A DNA stretch of 5,777 nucleotides from Pyrinomonadaceae bacterium (GCA_013812565.1 JACCTF010000067.1:1-5777), one strand, 5' to 3'. Shown: positions 1 to 5,777, counted from the first letter of the stretch. The notes: generated by a model from the letters alone, not told the origin. Translations and numbers: made by a program.

Positions 1-80
1 GCTAACCGTATCAGGTTCAAAGGGTCTCACCGCTTGGTGACTCTCAGCCGCTTCAGATTAAGCGGCTCCCCCGTTACGTT
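1..80 (-). ncRNA. TPP (thi-box) riboswitch, 3' part cut off by the window edge
   Basis: On the minus strand this stretch has the conserved core of the thiamine pyrophosphate aptamer in the right order. A GGGGGAGCC strand (P2 and start of P3) comes first, then a perfect 8-bp P3 stem (46-53 with 60-67, 6-nt loop). The CTGAGA pyrimidine-binding motif follows (42-47), then a small optional P3a hairpin (27-31 with 36-40), then the ACCCTTTGAACCTGAT block (10-25) of P2/P4. The rest of P4/P5 and the closing P1 strand would lie left of base 1. TPP riboswitches sit in the 5' leaders of thiamine synthesis or transport genes and turn them down when TPP is bound, so a thi gene on the minus strand should begin just outside the window. 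The element starts about 10 nt after the uma2 stop. A weak promoter-like pair (TTGCTG at 102-107, TATCGA at 80-85, 16-nt spacer) overlaps the end of that gene, but it is only a guess. Confidence 0.93.
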
Positions 81-89
81 CGATAAACT

Positions 90-713
90 TTATTCCGGCG
101 GCAGCAAGTCGCTAACTTTAATCTCGATTTCGGGAAAGGCAACGAGGTTGAAAAATCCATCCGCGCGCAGCACGCGCTTGTGGCGATAGCCTTCCGGCGA
201 TGGCTCGCGATAATCTTCAAGCTCACGTTTTGATAAATTCAAAATCAGATACTGTGGAACTCCAGCAGCAGCATATGCGCTGCCCTTCCTTTTGCGATCA
301 TACCGCAATGTTGATAAGGAAACCTCAACGAGCAGCAAGCAGTCTTCCGGCGTCGGATGTGCTTTTGAGTAGCTGTCGGCGCGTGGTTTGACGAGAGAAA
401 TGTCCGGTTCAGGTTCTGAGTGTTTGTCGAAGCGAACTGGTTCTTGTTGCCGCACGAGGCACTTGCTTGCGACTCGTTGTTGAAAGCATTCAGCCGCCGT
501 GCCGACAGTAGCAGAGTGCAAAGGATTCTTTGGCCTTAACTTGTAAATTCTTCCTTCAAAAAGTTCAACTTGTCCATCGTCGTCAAAAATGCCCGCTTCG
601 CCCATGCGGTAGTAATCCTCAACCGTGATGAGGCGTAACGCGGGTTCGGGCGCAAGGCTTTGCAGGTGCGTCGTTTGATCGCTCGTTTCCGTGTGTTCAA
701 GAACTGTGCTCAT
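90..713 (-). CDS. Uma2 family (DUF820) nuclease-fold protein, downstream copy
   Basis: 207-residue protein of the Uma2/DUF820 family, which has a PD-(D/E)XK endonuclease-like fold; the cellular role of the family is not established. Visible signatures are the N-terminal VEDYYRM and VELFEGRIYKL segment (Glu50, Glu53), SEPEPDISLV with the likely metal-binding Asp104, LLLVEVS with Glu130, then YDRKRKGSAY with Asp139, Lys143 and Tyr147, and the family-typical AGVPQYLILNL strand. The usual Asp of the EV(S/A)D(S/T)(S/T)L motif is Leu133 here, unlike the neighbouring paralogue. Length is normal for the family. The start is supported by AAGGTG a few bases upstream of the ATG. It lies 25 nt after the stop of the second Uma2 gene, and the two share the C-terminal REPSPEGYR and LLPPE blocks, so they look like a tandem duplication transcribed together. 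Confidence 0.92.
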   Translation of the reverse strand: MSTVLEHTETSDQTTHLQSLAPEPALRLITVEDYYRMGEAGIFDDDGQVELFEGRIYKLRPKNPLHSATVGTAAECFQQRVASKCLVRQQEPVRFDKHSEPEPDISLVKPRADSYSKAHPTPEDCLLLVEVSLSTLRYDRKRKGSAYAAAGVPQYLILNLSKRELEDYREPSPEGYRHKRVLRADGFFNLVAFPEIEIKVSDLLPPE

Positions 714-738
714 AATTTCACCTTCAAAGTTTCAACCA

Positions 739-1353
739 CTACTCCGGCGGCAGCAATTCAGAAACTTGGATTCGCACTTCAGGAAACGCGACGAAACTGA
801 ATGTTTCGTTGGCGCGCAAAGTTTTGTAACTGCGATAGCCTTCCGGTGATGGTTCACGGAAATCAATTAGTTCACTTGTTTTAAGCTTCAGCACGAGGTA
901 CTGCACAATTCCGGCTTTTGCGTAAGAAGTGCTCTTGCTGTCGCGGTCGTGCTTGAGCGAAGTGTCAGCCACCTCAAGCACCAAAAGAACGTCGGACGGT
1001 TGCGGCAAGCGGTCGGTGTACTCTTTCTCTTGCGGTGCGGCGAGCACGATGTCTGGTTCAGGCTCCGAGAGGTCATCAAGCACAATCGGATTCTGATTTC
1101 TAACGATCACTCTGTCGCCCAAAAGCTTGATAAAGACCTTCGTCGCGCGGTCAGTCGCCGCCGCATGTCGCTTACCTTTCGGACTCATCTTGACGACAAC
1201 CCCTTTCCACAACTCTACGCGATCTTTTTCGTTGAATATATCCGCCTCGATCATCGTGTGATACTCGGCGACGGTAAACAAACGAAGCGCGGATTGCTGC
1301 TCTTGCGTTGCTGTCCTCGCTTGTTCAAGCGGCGGTTCGAGAATGGCAGCCAT
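739..1353 (-). CDS. Uma2 family (DUF820) nuclease-fold protein, upstream copy
   Basis: 204-residue Uma2/DUF820 protein, paralogue of the gene just downstream. The core of the PD-(D/E)XK-like fold can be followed: FTVAEYHTM, RVELWKGVVVKMSP (Glu47), SEPEPDIVLA (Asp101), LLVLEVADTSL (Glu127, Asp130), KHDRDSKSTSYAKAGI (Asp136, Lys140, Tyr144), then the hydrophobic QYLVLKL strand and the C-terminal REPSPEGYR and LLPPE blocks shared with its partner. All expected acidic and Lys positions are present, so this copy looks intact. Whether it cuts DNA is unknown; Uma2 genes are common in multiple copies in cyanobacteria and several environmental phyla without a firm function. The ATG is preceded by a strong AAAGGAGGT, although unusually close to it. 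No later in-frame Met fits, because the next is at residue 34, inside the domain. Confidence 0.92.
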   Translation of the reverse strand: MAAILEPPLEQARTATQEQQSALRLFTVAEYHTMIEADIFNEKDRVELWKGVVVKMSPKGKRHAAATDRATKVFIKLLGDRVIVRNQNPIVLDDLSEPEPDIVLAAPQEKEYTDRLPQPSDVLLVLEVADTSLKHDRDSKSTSYAKAGIVQYLVLKLKTSELIDFREPSPEGYRSYKTLRANETFSFVAFPEVRIQVSELLPPE

Positions 1354-1355
1354 AG

Positions 1356-1364
1356 ACCTCCTTT
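1356..1364 (-). promoter_or_regulatory. Strong Shine-Dalgarno of the upstream Uma2 gene
   Basis: AAAGGAGGT on the minus strand is nearly fully complementary to the 16S rRNA 3' end. It is the best ribosome-binding site in the window. Only 3 nt separate the GGAGG core from the ATG at 1353, shorter than the usual 5-9 nt, which may moderate its strength. Confidence 0.7.
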
Positions 1365-1403
1365 CGCTAAAAATAAAAAATAGTTTGAGTGCAGGATAAA
1401 CGA

Positions 1404-1413
1404 GAAACGTTTC
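1404..1413. promoter_or_regulatory. Perfect 10-bp palindrome GAAACGTTTC, possible operator
   Basis: GAAACGTTTC sits in the 65-nt gap between the moaA stop and the upstream Uma2 start. A central CG with A/T-rich arms resembles the operators of LacI-family repressors. No such regulator is encoded here, and a 10-bp palindrome can arise by chance. An AT-rich run (1366-1382) lies between it and the Shine-Dalgarno and could hold a promoter, but no convincing -35/-10 pair was found. Confidence 0.2.
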
Positions 1414-1418
1414 CGCGA

Positions 1419-2432
1419 TCAGCCGCCTATGAAACTCATCGTCCGCGCGGGCTGCACAAATGCCGGATCATTGATGTAATGGCGCGGTTCTTTCTTCAGC
1501 ACCACGCTTTCGATGTACTCGATTGTTTCCCGGCGCGAAGCAGTGCTGCGCATCACATCGCGCAAACTGTGTTCGACTTTCGAGAACAGACACGTTCTGA
1601 TCTGCCCGTCGGCCGTCAGGCGAATGCGTGAACACGCGCCGCAGAATGGTTCAGTGACGGGCGCGATGATGCCAATCTCACCGGGCGCGCCGTCAGCGAA
1701 ACGGTAGCGCGCGGCCGTTTCTGCGCCGCGCCCGCCTTTCACCGGCACGAGCGGAAAACAGGCTTCGATGCGCTCTCTAATCTCGCGACCGGAGACAACC
1801 ATCTCAGGCCGCCAGTCGTGGCCTGAGTCCAACGGCATAAACTCGATGAAGCGCATCGCGATATTGTGCTCGCGTGCGAAGCAAGCGAAATCTCCAACCT
1901 CTTCTTCATTATGCCCGCGCACAATCACTGAATTGACTTTGATAGGATTAAGACCGGCGTGACGCGCGGCATGGATTCCTTCAAGCACACGGTCGAGCAC
2001 ATCGACGCCGGTCATCCGCTTGAACCGCTCGCGCTTGAGGCTGTCGAGGCTGATGGTGATGCGCTTCAGACCCGCGTCTTTTAGCTTCTGCGCGCGGTCG
2101 GGCAAGAAGTAGCCGTTTGTTGTTAGCGCAAGATCGTCAAGTCCTTCGATCCGGGCCAGCTTGCTGACAAGGCTCTCGATGTCGCGGCGTATCATCGGCT
2201 CGCCGCCGGTCAAACGAACTTTCTGGATACCTAAAGAGACGAAGATCGCAGTCGCGTATTCGATTTCTTCATAGGTGAGCATCTGCTGTTTTGGCGCGAG
2301 CGGAGGCTCGCCATGCGGAAGACAATAGAAGCAGCGGAAGTTGCAGCGGTCCGTCACCGACACGCGCAGGTCGCGTATCGCCCGGCCGTATGAATCTTTG
2401 AGTAGAGCGGTAATCATTGCTTGAGCTTTCAC
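1419..2432 (-). CDS. moaA: GTP 3',8-cyclase MoaA (radical SAM, molybdenum cofactor step 1)
   Basis: MoaA uses S-adenosylmethionine radical chemistry to turn GTP into 3',8-cyclo-7,8-dihydro-GTP, which MoaC then converts to cyclic pyranopterin monophosphate, the first step of molybdenum cofactor synthesis in the cytoplasm. The 337-residue product has the full family length. The radical-SAM cluster motif CX3CX2C is at Cys30, Cys34 and Cys37 (TDRCNFRCFYC), and the SAM-binding GGEP is at 76-79. The second, C-terminal cluster CX2CX13C is at Cys264, Cys267 and Cys281, with the GTP-contacting Arg-rich SRIRLT between. The chain ends in the Gly-Gly dipeptide typical of MoaA. The longest reading frame starts at a GTG (2432). 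An ATG five codons later (2417, MITALLKDSYGR) is equally plausible, and neither has a clear Shine-Dalgarno. No other moa, moe or mob gene is in the window. The 222-nt spacer upstream holds no visible gene or strong terminator. Confidence 0.97.
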   Translation of the reverse strand: MKAQAMITALLKDSYGRAIRDLRVSVTDRCNFRCFYCLPHGEPPLAPKQQMLTYEEIEYATAIFVSLGIQKVRLTGGEPMIRRDIESLVSKLARIEGLDDLALTTNGYFLPDRAQKLKDAGLKRITISLDSLKRERFKRMTGVDVLDRVLEGIHAARHAGLNPIKVNSVIVRGHNEEEVGDFACFAREHNIAMRFIEFMPLDSGHDWRPEMVVSGREIRERIEACFPLVPVKGGRGAETAARYRFADGAPGEIGIIAPVTEPFCGACSRIRLTADGQIRTCLFSKVEHSLRDVMRSTASRRETIEYIESVVLKKEPRHYINDPAFVQPARTMSFIGG

Positions 2433-2654
2433 TAACAGAATCGCGTCCAGCTTGAGTAATATATTTTACAACCGCAATGATACGCCGCTTGCATGTGTGC
2501 TCCAAGCTACCACACTTGAGAGACGCGATTGATTTCTGGTGCGACCACTATTCAACAGTGAACCTTATCCCAAAAAGTAGAGAGCCAGGTAAGTGGTTTT
2601 ATTCTGCTTAGTCTGAGATGAGCCGGAACCCTAACGCTACACGAATTTACCCGC

Positions 2655-3212
2655 TTACTTCTCGCCGCGAACTTCCTTTAATGATTTAATAAATTCCTTC
2701 GCGGCGTCTTCTGCCCACATCACTTTCTTCGCCTTCCAAACGATCCGCGGGGGGTGCTTGGAGTCCGGTGGTTGATTGAGGATAACGTACATCTCGCCGT
2801 ACGGATAAGCCGCACCGAGCGACCGGCGATACTCCAGTAGATTGAAGAATAAGATGTAATCCGCGTCGGCGATCCGGTCAACCGCGCTGATGCTGTGATA
2901 TTTCCTTATGTATTTATTTACCTTCTGGGCGATGATACTGAAGGCGTGGAGATACCGCCTGGTACGCCGCGGGTCTGCTTTGTAAGCATCAGCAATAACG
3001 GACTTGCCGATGCCGCGGCTGTCGATGACCGAACCCCTGGTCACTAATAACAGTACGCGCTGCTTATCTTTGAGTTCACTCAGAGAGCCTTGGACAACAT
3101 CAGAATCGGTGAATGCGGCCCGCTCTTGCGCGCTCGCAAACTCCGTGCAACTCAAGAGCAACGCGCAAGCCAACGTTGTTCTCGCAGCACAATGCAGAGA
3201 GTTAATCTTCAT
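2655..3212 (-). CDS. Exported protein of unknown function
   Basis: 185-residue protein that I cannot assign to a named family. Residues 1-28 form a Sec-type signal peptide: positive start, hydrophobic LACALLLSC stretch, and a type I cleavage site ASA before Gln29. A lipoprotein alternative at Cys22 is less likely because the preceding LLS is a poor lipobox and AXA follows. The mature part (about 157 residues) is mixed alpha/beta in appearance, with no further membrane segment. It has a strand KQRVLLLVTRGSV (50-62), a basic helix around 82-105, an ADADYILFFNLLEYR segment (115-129), a PYGEMYVIL strand (137-145) and a conserved-looking C-terminus PRIVWKAKKVMWAEDAAKEF (155-174). The gene starts 15 nt after the queG stop, so the two are probably co-transcribed, with no obvious functional link. 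No good Shine-Dalgarno precedes the ATG, which hints at translational coupling to queG. Confidence 0.8.
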   Translation of the reverse strand: MKINSLHCAARTTLACALLLSCTEFASAQERAAFTDSDVVQGSLSELKDKQRVLLLVTRGSVIDSRGIGKSVIADAYKADPRRTRRYLHAFSIIAQKVNKYIRKYHSISAVDRIADADYILFFNLLEYRRSLGAAYPYGEMYVILNQPPDSKHPPRIVWKAKKVMWAEDAAKEFIKSLKEVRGEK

Positions 3213-3227
3213 GGTAAGAATGGTACG

Positions 3228-4253
3228 TCACCTGCCCTTCCACTCTACATCATCCGGCGGAACGTGCTGTGCCGAGTTCTCTTTCCCCGCATCCCGAAGC
3301 AAGGCGAGCGCGCGTGCGTTGCGCTGAAGCCCGCTGAGCTTGGCGCGTTTGATGGGGCTGCGGCGGAAGCGCTCGACGTAAGCGTCGTGTGTGAGTTCGA
3401 GCACGTCCGTGAGTTCGAGCGAGGTGGCTCCCACGCGCGGCTCGAAGCGAACTTCCGTTGTTGGTTTTTCAAAGCGATTCCACGGGCAGACATCCTGGCA
3501 CACATCGCAGCCGTAGAGCCACCCTTGTTGATTGATTGCAACATCACGAGGCAGTCTGTCGTCGCGCAGCTCAATGGTCACATACGAGATGCAGCGATTG
3601 GCATCAACGACGCGGGGCTCTGTGATCGCTCCGGTCGGACACGCATCGATGCACAGCGTGCAGCTTCCGCAGTGATCCTCCACCTGCTTAGTGTCGTACT
3701 CCAACTCTAAATTAAGTAGCAGTTCGCCGAGGAAGACCCACGAGCCGTATTCACGCGTGATCACGTTCGAGTGCTTGCCGATCCAACCGAGTCCGGCGCG
3801 CACGGCCCAGGCTTTGTCCATCGTCGGTTGCGCATCAACGCAAGGTTTGCCTTCCGCCTCGGGCCACTGCTCTTTGATCCAGTGAAGCAGCGCGCGCAGT
3901 TTGCTGCCGACCACATCGTGATAGTCATCGCCCCAGGCGTAGCGCGAAATTTTCCCGTTTGCCGGATCACACTCGTGTTCGTGAGGCGTGTAGTAGTTGA
4001 GCGCGACCACCACCACGGAACGAGCCGAGGGCAGAAGCTCACGCGGATCAATGCGTCTTTCCACATCGCGCGCCATCCACTGCATCTCACCATGAAACCC
4101 GCGTCGCAGCCACTCCTCCAGGCGCTCGCGCTCAGAGTCGAGAGGCGCGGCGGGAACAATCCCGACTTTATCGAAACCTTCCGCCAGCGCGCGCTCTTTG
4201 ATCTTCGCCGAAAGGAGCGCTCTGTGCCGTGGTGTACGAGGTACAACATTCAT
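3228..4253 (-). CDS. queG: Epoxyqueuosine reductase QueG
   Basis: QueG is the cobalamin- and Fe-S-dependent enzyme that reduces epoxyqueuosine to queuosine at the wobble position of GUN-anticodon tRNAs, the last step of queuosine synthesis. The 341-residue product shows the N-terminal DUF1730 region (about 50-130), the cobalamin-pocket segment VDAQPTMDKAWA followed by RAGLGWIGKHSNVIT (139-165, with Asp140 at the place of the proposed catalytic acid), and a double 4Fe-4S ferredoxin unit. The cluster cysteines are 195, 198, 201 and 205 (CGSCTLCIDACP), Cys221 (NRCISY), and 249, 252 and 256 (YGCDVCQDVCPWN). It ends soon after IKRAKLSGLQRNA, so it lacks the C-terminal HEAT-like extension of longer QueGs. 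The frame is open for 25 more codons (to 4328), but that stretch has no homology-like sequence and runs antisense into a transposase remnant, so ATG 4253 is chosen. It has no clear Shine-Dalgarno. The exported-protein gene follows 15 nt downstream. Confidence 0.96.
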   Translation of the reverse strand: MNVVPRTPRHRALLSAKIKERALAEGFDKVGIVPAAPLDSERERLEEWLRRGFHGEMQWMARDVERRIDPRELLPSARSVVVVALNYYTPHEHECDPANGKISRYAWGDDYHDVVGSKLRALLHWIKEQWPEAEGKPCVDAQPTMDKAWAVRAGLGWIGKHSNVITREYGSWVFLGELLLNLELEYDTKQVEDHCGSCTLCIDACPTGAITEPRVVDANRCISYVTIELRDDRLPRDVAINQQGWLYGCDVCQDVCPWNRFEKPTTEVRFEPRVGATSLELTDVLELTHDAYVERFRRSPIKRAKLSGLQRNARALALLRDAGKENSAQHVPPDDVEWKGR

Positions 4254-4307
4254 AAAGCAGAACTTTACCGGAACTATACACGAGGCTTCAACAGCCGGGT
4301 TCAGTAG

Positions 4308-4551
4308 CCATATGCGGGACGGGGACACTGGAGGATCGAGAACTCACGGCAGTGTCTGTTAGATGTAGCATTTTGTGAAGCCGAGACTGGGGTAAGCAAA
4401 GAGGATGAACCAGGGAAGATGACGCTGGTGCCCTACATTGCGCTCACTCTGCTGAAGCAGGAGAAGACAGCAAAAGGTTTCAAAATCAAAGGCGAACGGC
4501 TCAAAGTTGGAGGGGATCGAAGCGTATCTACGACAGGTGTTAAATACCTAA
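4308..4551 (+). pseudogene. ISAs1-family transposase, C-terminal remnant with a frameshift
   Basis: Read on the plus strand from just after a stop at 4305-4307, this stretch encodes PYAGRGHWRIENS, then LLDVAFCEAETGV, then an EPGKMTLVPYIALTLLKQEKT segment and IKGERLKVGGD. That series matches the C-terminal end of ISAs1/H-repeat-type DDE transposases as I know it: RGHWxIENSLHWVLDVxF, later ALNLLKQEKT and KRLKAGWD, with the catalytic Glu in the IENS block. After GGD the frame is lost; dropping one base (C4518) restores EAYLRQVLNT and a stop at 4549-4551, where the family expects a short (Y)LLxVL tail. The whole N-terminal and catalytic Asp part is missing, and HW after ENS is replaced by RQC, so this is a dead fragment. 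It fills most of the nadE-queG spacer, in opposite orientation to all other genes. An ATGCGTTTGCCC string just after the stop (4553-4564) may be a piece of the right IS end, which I could not verify. No target duplication or left end is visible. Confidence 0.85.
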
Positions 4552-4578
4552 GATGCGTTTGCCCGACGTCGAAGATGG

Positions 4579-4641
4579 CACAGAGAATAACTCTCAAGCC
4601 TCTGTGGTTCTCTGTGATTCCTCTGTGTCTCTGTGGTGAAG
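4579..4641. repeat. CACAGAG/CTCTGTG repeat cluster
   Basis: Four copies of CTCTGTG start at 4600, 4610, 4621 and 4629 on the plus strand, and one inverted copy (CACAGAG) lies at 4579-4585. The inverted copy and the first direct copy could form a 7-bp stem with a 14-nt loop around the nadE stop codon. On the other strand this reads as the CACCACAGAGACACAGAGG type of interspersed repeat seen in many environmental bacterial genomes. Its origin and function are not known to me. The cluster overlaps the last 14 codons and stop of nadE and lies between that gene and the transposase remnant. Confidence 0.8.
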
Positions 4642-5777
4642 AACGACTTCGTTTGATGCTGCCTCCTCAACCCGCTGCAATACCTGCCGACGATACCGAT
4701 GCGTCACCGGACGGCGACGACCGATGCCGATGGCGTTTCTGGAGATGATCAACGTCGGCGGCAGTTGGCGGCGCTTAAATTCATTGGCCGGTGATTCGAC
4801 CCGGTTCAGAACATCGTAGACTAAACCCGCAGCATGACCCGCTCCGATGATCTCCTCGGGCGTCGCCTTTTGCTCAAAGTAGAGTTGAAGCACCGGGTCG
4901 AGTTTGTCGTATGGCGGCAGAGTTTGATCATCGAACTGATCGGGCGCGAGTTCCGCCGAGGGCCGCTTCTCGATGATCTCACGCGGGATCACTTCGCGCT
5001 CGCGGTTGAAATGGCGCGCGACCCCGTAGACCTCCGTCTTCAACACGTCGCCGATGACGGCCAGGCCGCCGTTCGTGTCGCCATAGAGTGTGCAGTAGCC
5101 AAGCGCGAGTTCCGATTTGTTGCCGGTCGAGAGAAGCAGACGCCCTTCGGCATTGGAGATTGTCATCAGCATACAGCCGCGTATGCGTGATTGAAGATTT
5201 TCAGCGGCAAGCGATTCACCGCCGCGTTTGGGTTTGGTAAGTTCGAGTTCGCCGGTGAGCACGTCAAAGGCTTCCGAGATCGGATGAACTATGGTCGGCA
5301 TCCCCAACCGTTTTCCAAGTTCACGAGAGTCCTCAATGCTCCCACGTGATGAATACGGCGAAGGCATCATCACTCCCAAAACGTTCTCCGCACCCAATGC
5401 TTCGCAGGCGAGCGTGGCGACGACCGCCGAGTCGATGCCGCCGGAGAGTCCGATCACCGCGCGCTGAAAGCGATTCTTTCTCGCGTAGTCGCATAGCCCT
5501 AGCACAAGCGCCTGATGAATTATTTCAGTGTCATCTCGTGATGGACATTCTTCACCTGGTGCTATCTGCGTTTCGCTATCAAGATCAACCGTCCCGATGA
5601 ACTCTTCAAACGCGGGCGCTTGCAAGAGAATGCGCCCCGCGCCGTCAGCTACCACGCTCGCGCCATCGAAGATAATTCCATCGTTGCCGCCGACGAGGTT
5701 GACGAAAACCATCGGCAACTTGGCGGCGCGCGCGCGATGCGAAACCATTCGGCAACGCTGCCTGATCTTCCCTTTGT
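4594..5777 (-). CDS. nadE: Glutamine-dependent NAD+ synthetase, 5' end outside the window
   Basis: The enzyme makes NAD+ from nicotinic acid adenine dinucleotide and ATP, with ammonia released from glutamine by a fused N-terminal nitrilase-like domain. The frame stays open to the right edge (KGKIRQRCR ahead of the Met at 5748), and the missing part should hold the Glu-Lys-Cys glutaminase triad. Visible, counted from the Met at 5748: the end of the nitrilase domain, LPMVFVNLVGGNDGIIFDG (11-29); the linker; then the synthetase domain with the ATP-pyrophosphatase loop SGGIDS (102-107, bases 5428-5445), MPSPYSSRGS, STGNKSELALGYCTLYGD, the EKRPSAELAPDQFDDQTLPPYD segment in which PSAEL is diagnostic, and FKRRQLPP near the end. 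Homologues normally stop soon after the RRPVTHRYR region. Here about 25 residues follow, the last 14 (HHRDTEESQRTTEA) encoded by the CACAGAG repeat, which also brings the stop into frame. The synthetase core itself looks intact. Confidence 0.97.
   Translation of the reverse strand, partial: KGKIRQRCRMVSHRARAAKLPMVFVNLVGGNDGIIFDGASVVADGAGRILLQAPAFEEFIGTVDLDSETQIAPGEECPSRDDTEIIHQALVLGLCDYARKNRFQRAVIGLSGGIDSAVVATLACEALGAENVLGVMMPSPYSSRGSIEDSRELGKRLGMPTIVHPISEAFDVLTGELELTKPKRGGESLAAENLQSRIRGCMLMTISNAEGRLLLSTGNKSELALGYCTLYGDTNGGLAVIGDVLKTEVYGVARHFNREREVIPREIIEKRPSAELAPDQFDDQTLPPYDKLDPVLQLYFEQKATPEEIIGAGHAAGLVYDVLNRVESPANEFKRRQLPPTLIISRNAIGIGRRRPVTHRYRRQVLQRVEEAASNEVVLHHRDTEESQRTTEA

Noticed and set aside
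46..67. GC-rich 8-bp stem-loop after the downstream Uma2 gene, at first sight a terminator
   Set aside because: No T-run follows on either strand, and the stem is exactly P3 of the TPP riboswitch, followed by CTGAGA.
1366..1382. T-rich run on the minus strand after moaA, possible intrinsic terminator
   Set aside because: No stable GC-rich hairpin precedes it; it may be promoter or leader sequence instead.
949..1383. Plus-strand reading frame (144 codons) antisense to the upstream Uma2 gene
   Set aside because: It lies opposite a well-supported gene, has no family motifs, and no ribosome-binding site was seen.
2433..2654. Spacer upstream of moaA as a possible small gene or molybdenum cofactor riboswitch
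   Set aside because: No open frame with a start signal and no recognisable conserved aptamer core; only AT-rich TAAAATATATT near 2458-2468, which could be part of a promoter but has no matching -35.
3771..4307. Long plus-strand reading frame (178 codons) antisense to queG
   Set aside because: It is a shadow of the strongly supported queG frame and shows no recognisable motif.
4600..4641. CTCTGTG copies as a CRISPR array or satellite
   Set aside because: The units are only 7 bp with 1-4 nt spacing, without spacers of even length.
4419..4748. Plus-strand reading frame of 109 codons as a small intact gene
   Set aside because: Its first part is the C-terminal transposase remnant out of context; the rest runs through the repeat and antisense to nadE after a frameshift.

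Overview
The window is a bacterial chromosomal segment in which all six intact or partial protein genes are read on the minus strand. In transcription order (right to left) they are: a 5'-truncated glutamine-dependent NAD+ synthetase (nadE); a spacer with a CACAGAG-type repeat and a decayed ISAs1-type transposase; epoxyqueuosine reductase (queG); a small exported protein of unknown function; GTP 3',8-cyclase (moaA); two tandem Uma2/DUF820 nuclease-fold proteins; and, at the extreme left edge, a TPP (thi-box) riboswitch whose regulated gene lies outside the window.

The organism is a free-living type of bacterium with moderately high G+C and rich cofactor metabolism. It makes or uses NAD, molybdenum cofactor, queuosine (through a cobalamin-dependent enzyme) and thiamine. 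Paralogous Uma2 genes, the CACAGAG repeat and the style of the small exported protein suggest an environmental phylum such as Acidobacteriota. That placement is an impression from family knowledge, not a computed result.

Region by region: 1-80 holds most of a TPP riboswitch (minus strand), with its CUGAGA and ACCCUUUGAACCUGAU cores intact and its 3' part cut by the window edge. 90-1353 holds the two Uma2 paralogues, the upstream one with a strong Shine-Dalgarno. 1419-2432 is moaA, and 2433-2654 is a spacer without a recognisable gene. 2655-4253 holds queG and the exported-protein gene, 15 nt apart and probably co-transcribed. 4254-4593 is filled mainly by a plus-strand 3' fragment of a transposase. 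4579-4641 is a cluster of CTCTGTG words that supplies the last codons of nadE. 4594-5777 is the C-terminal two thirds of nadE.

The genes share a theme (cofactor and modified-nucleoside synthesis, with two Fe-S enzymes) but do not form one pathway, and only queG plus the exported protein look like a tight transcription unit. I found no clearly new multi-gene system. The most useful unlisted signals are the edge riboswitch, the hidden transposase remnant, and the repeat that has become coding sequence at the NadE C-terminus.
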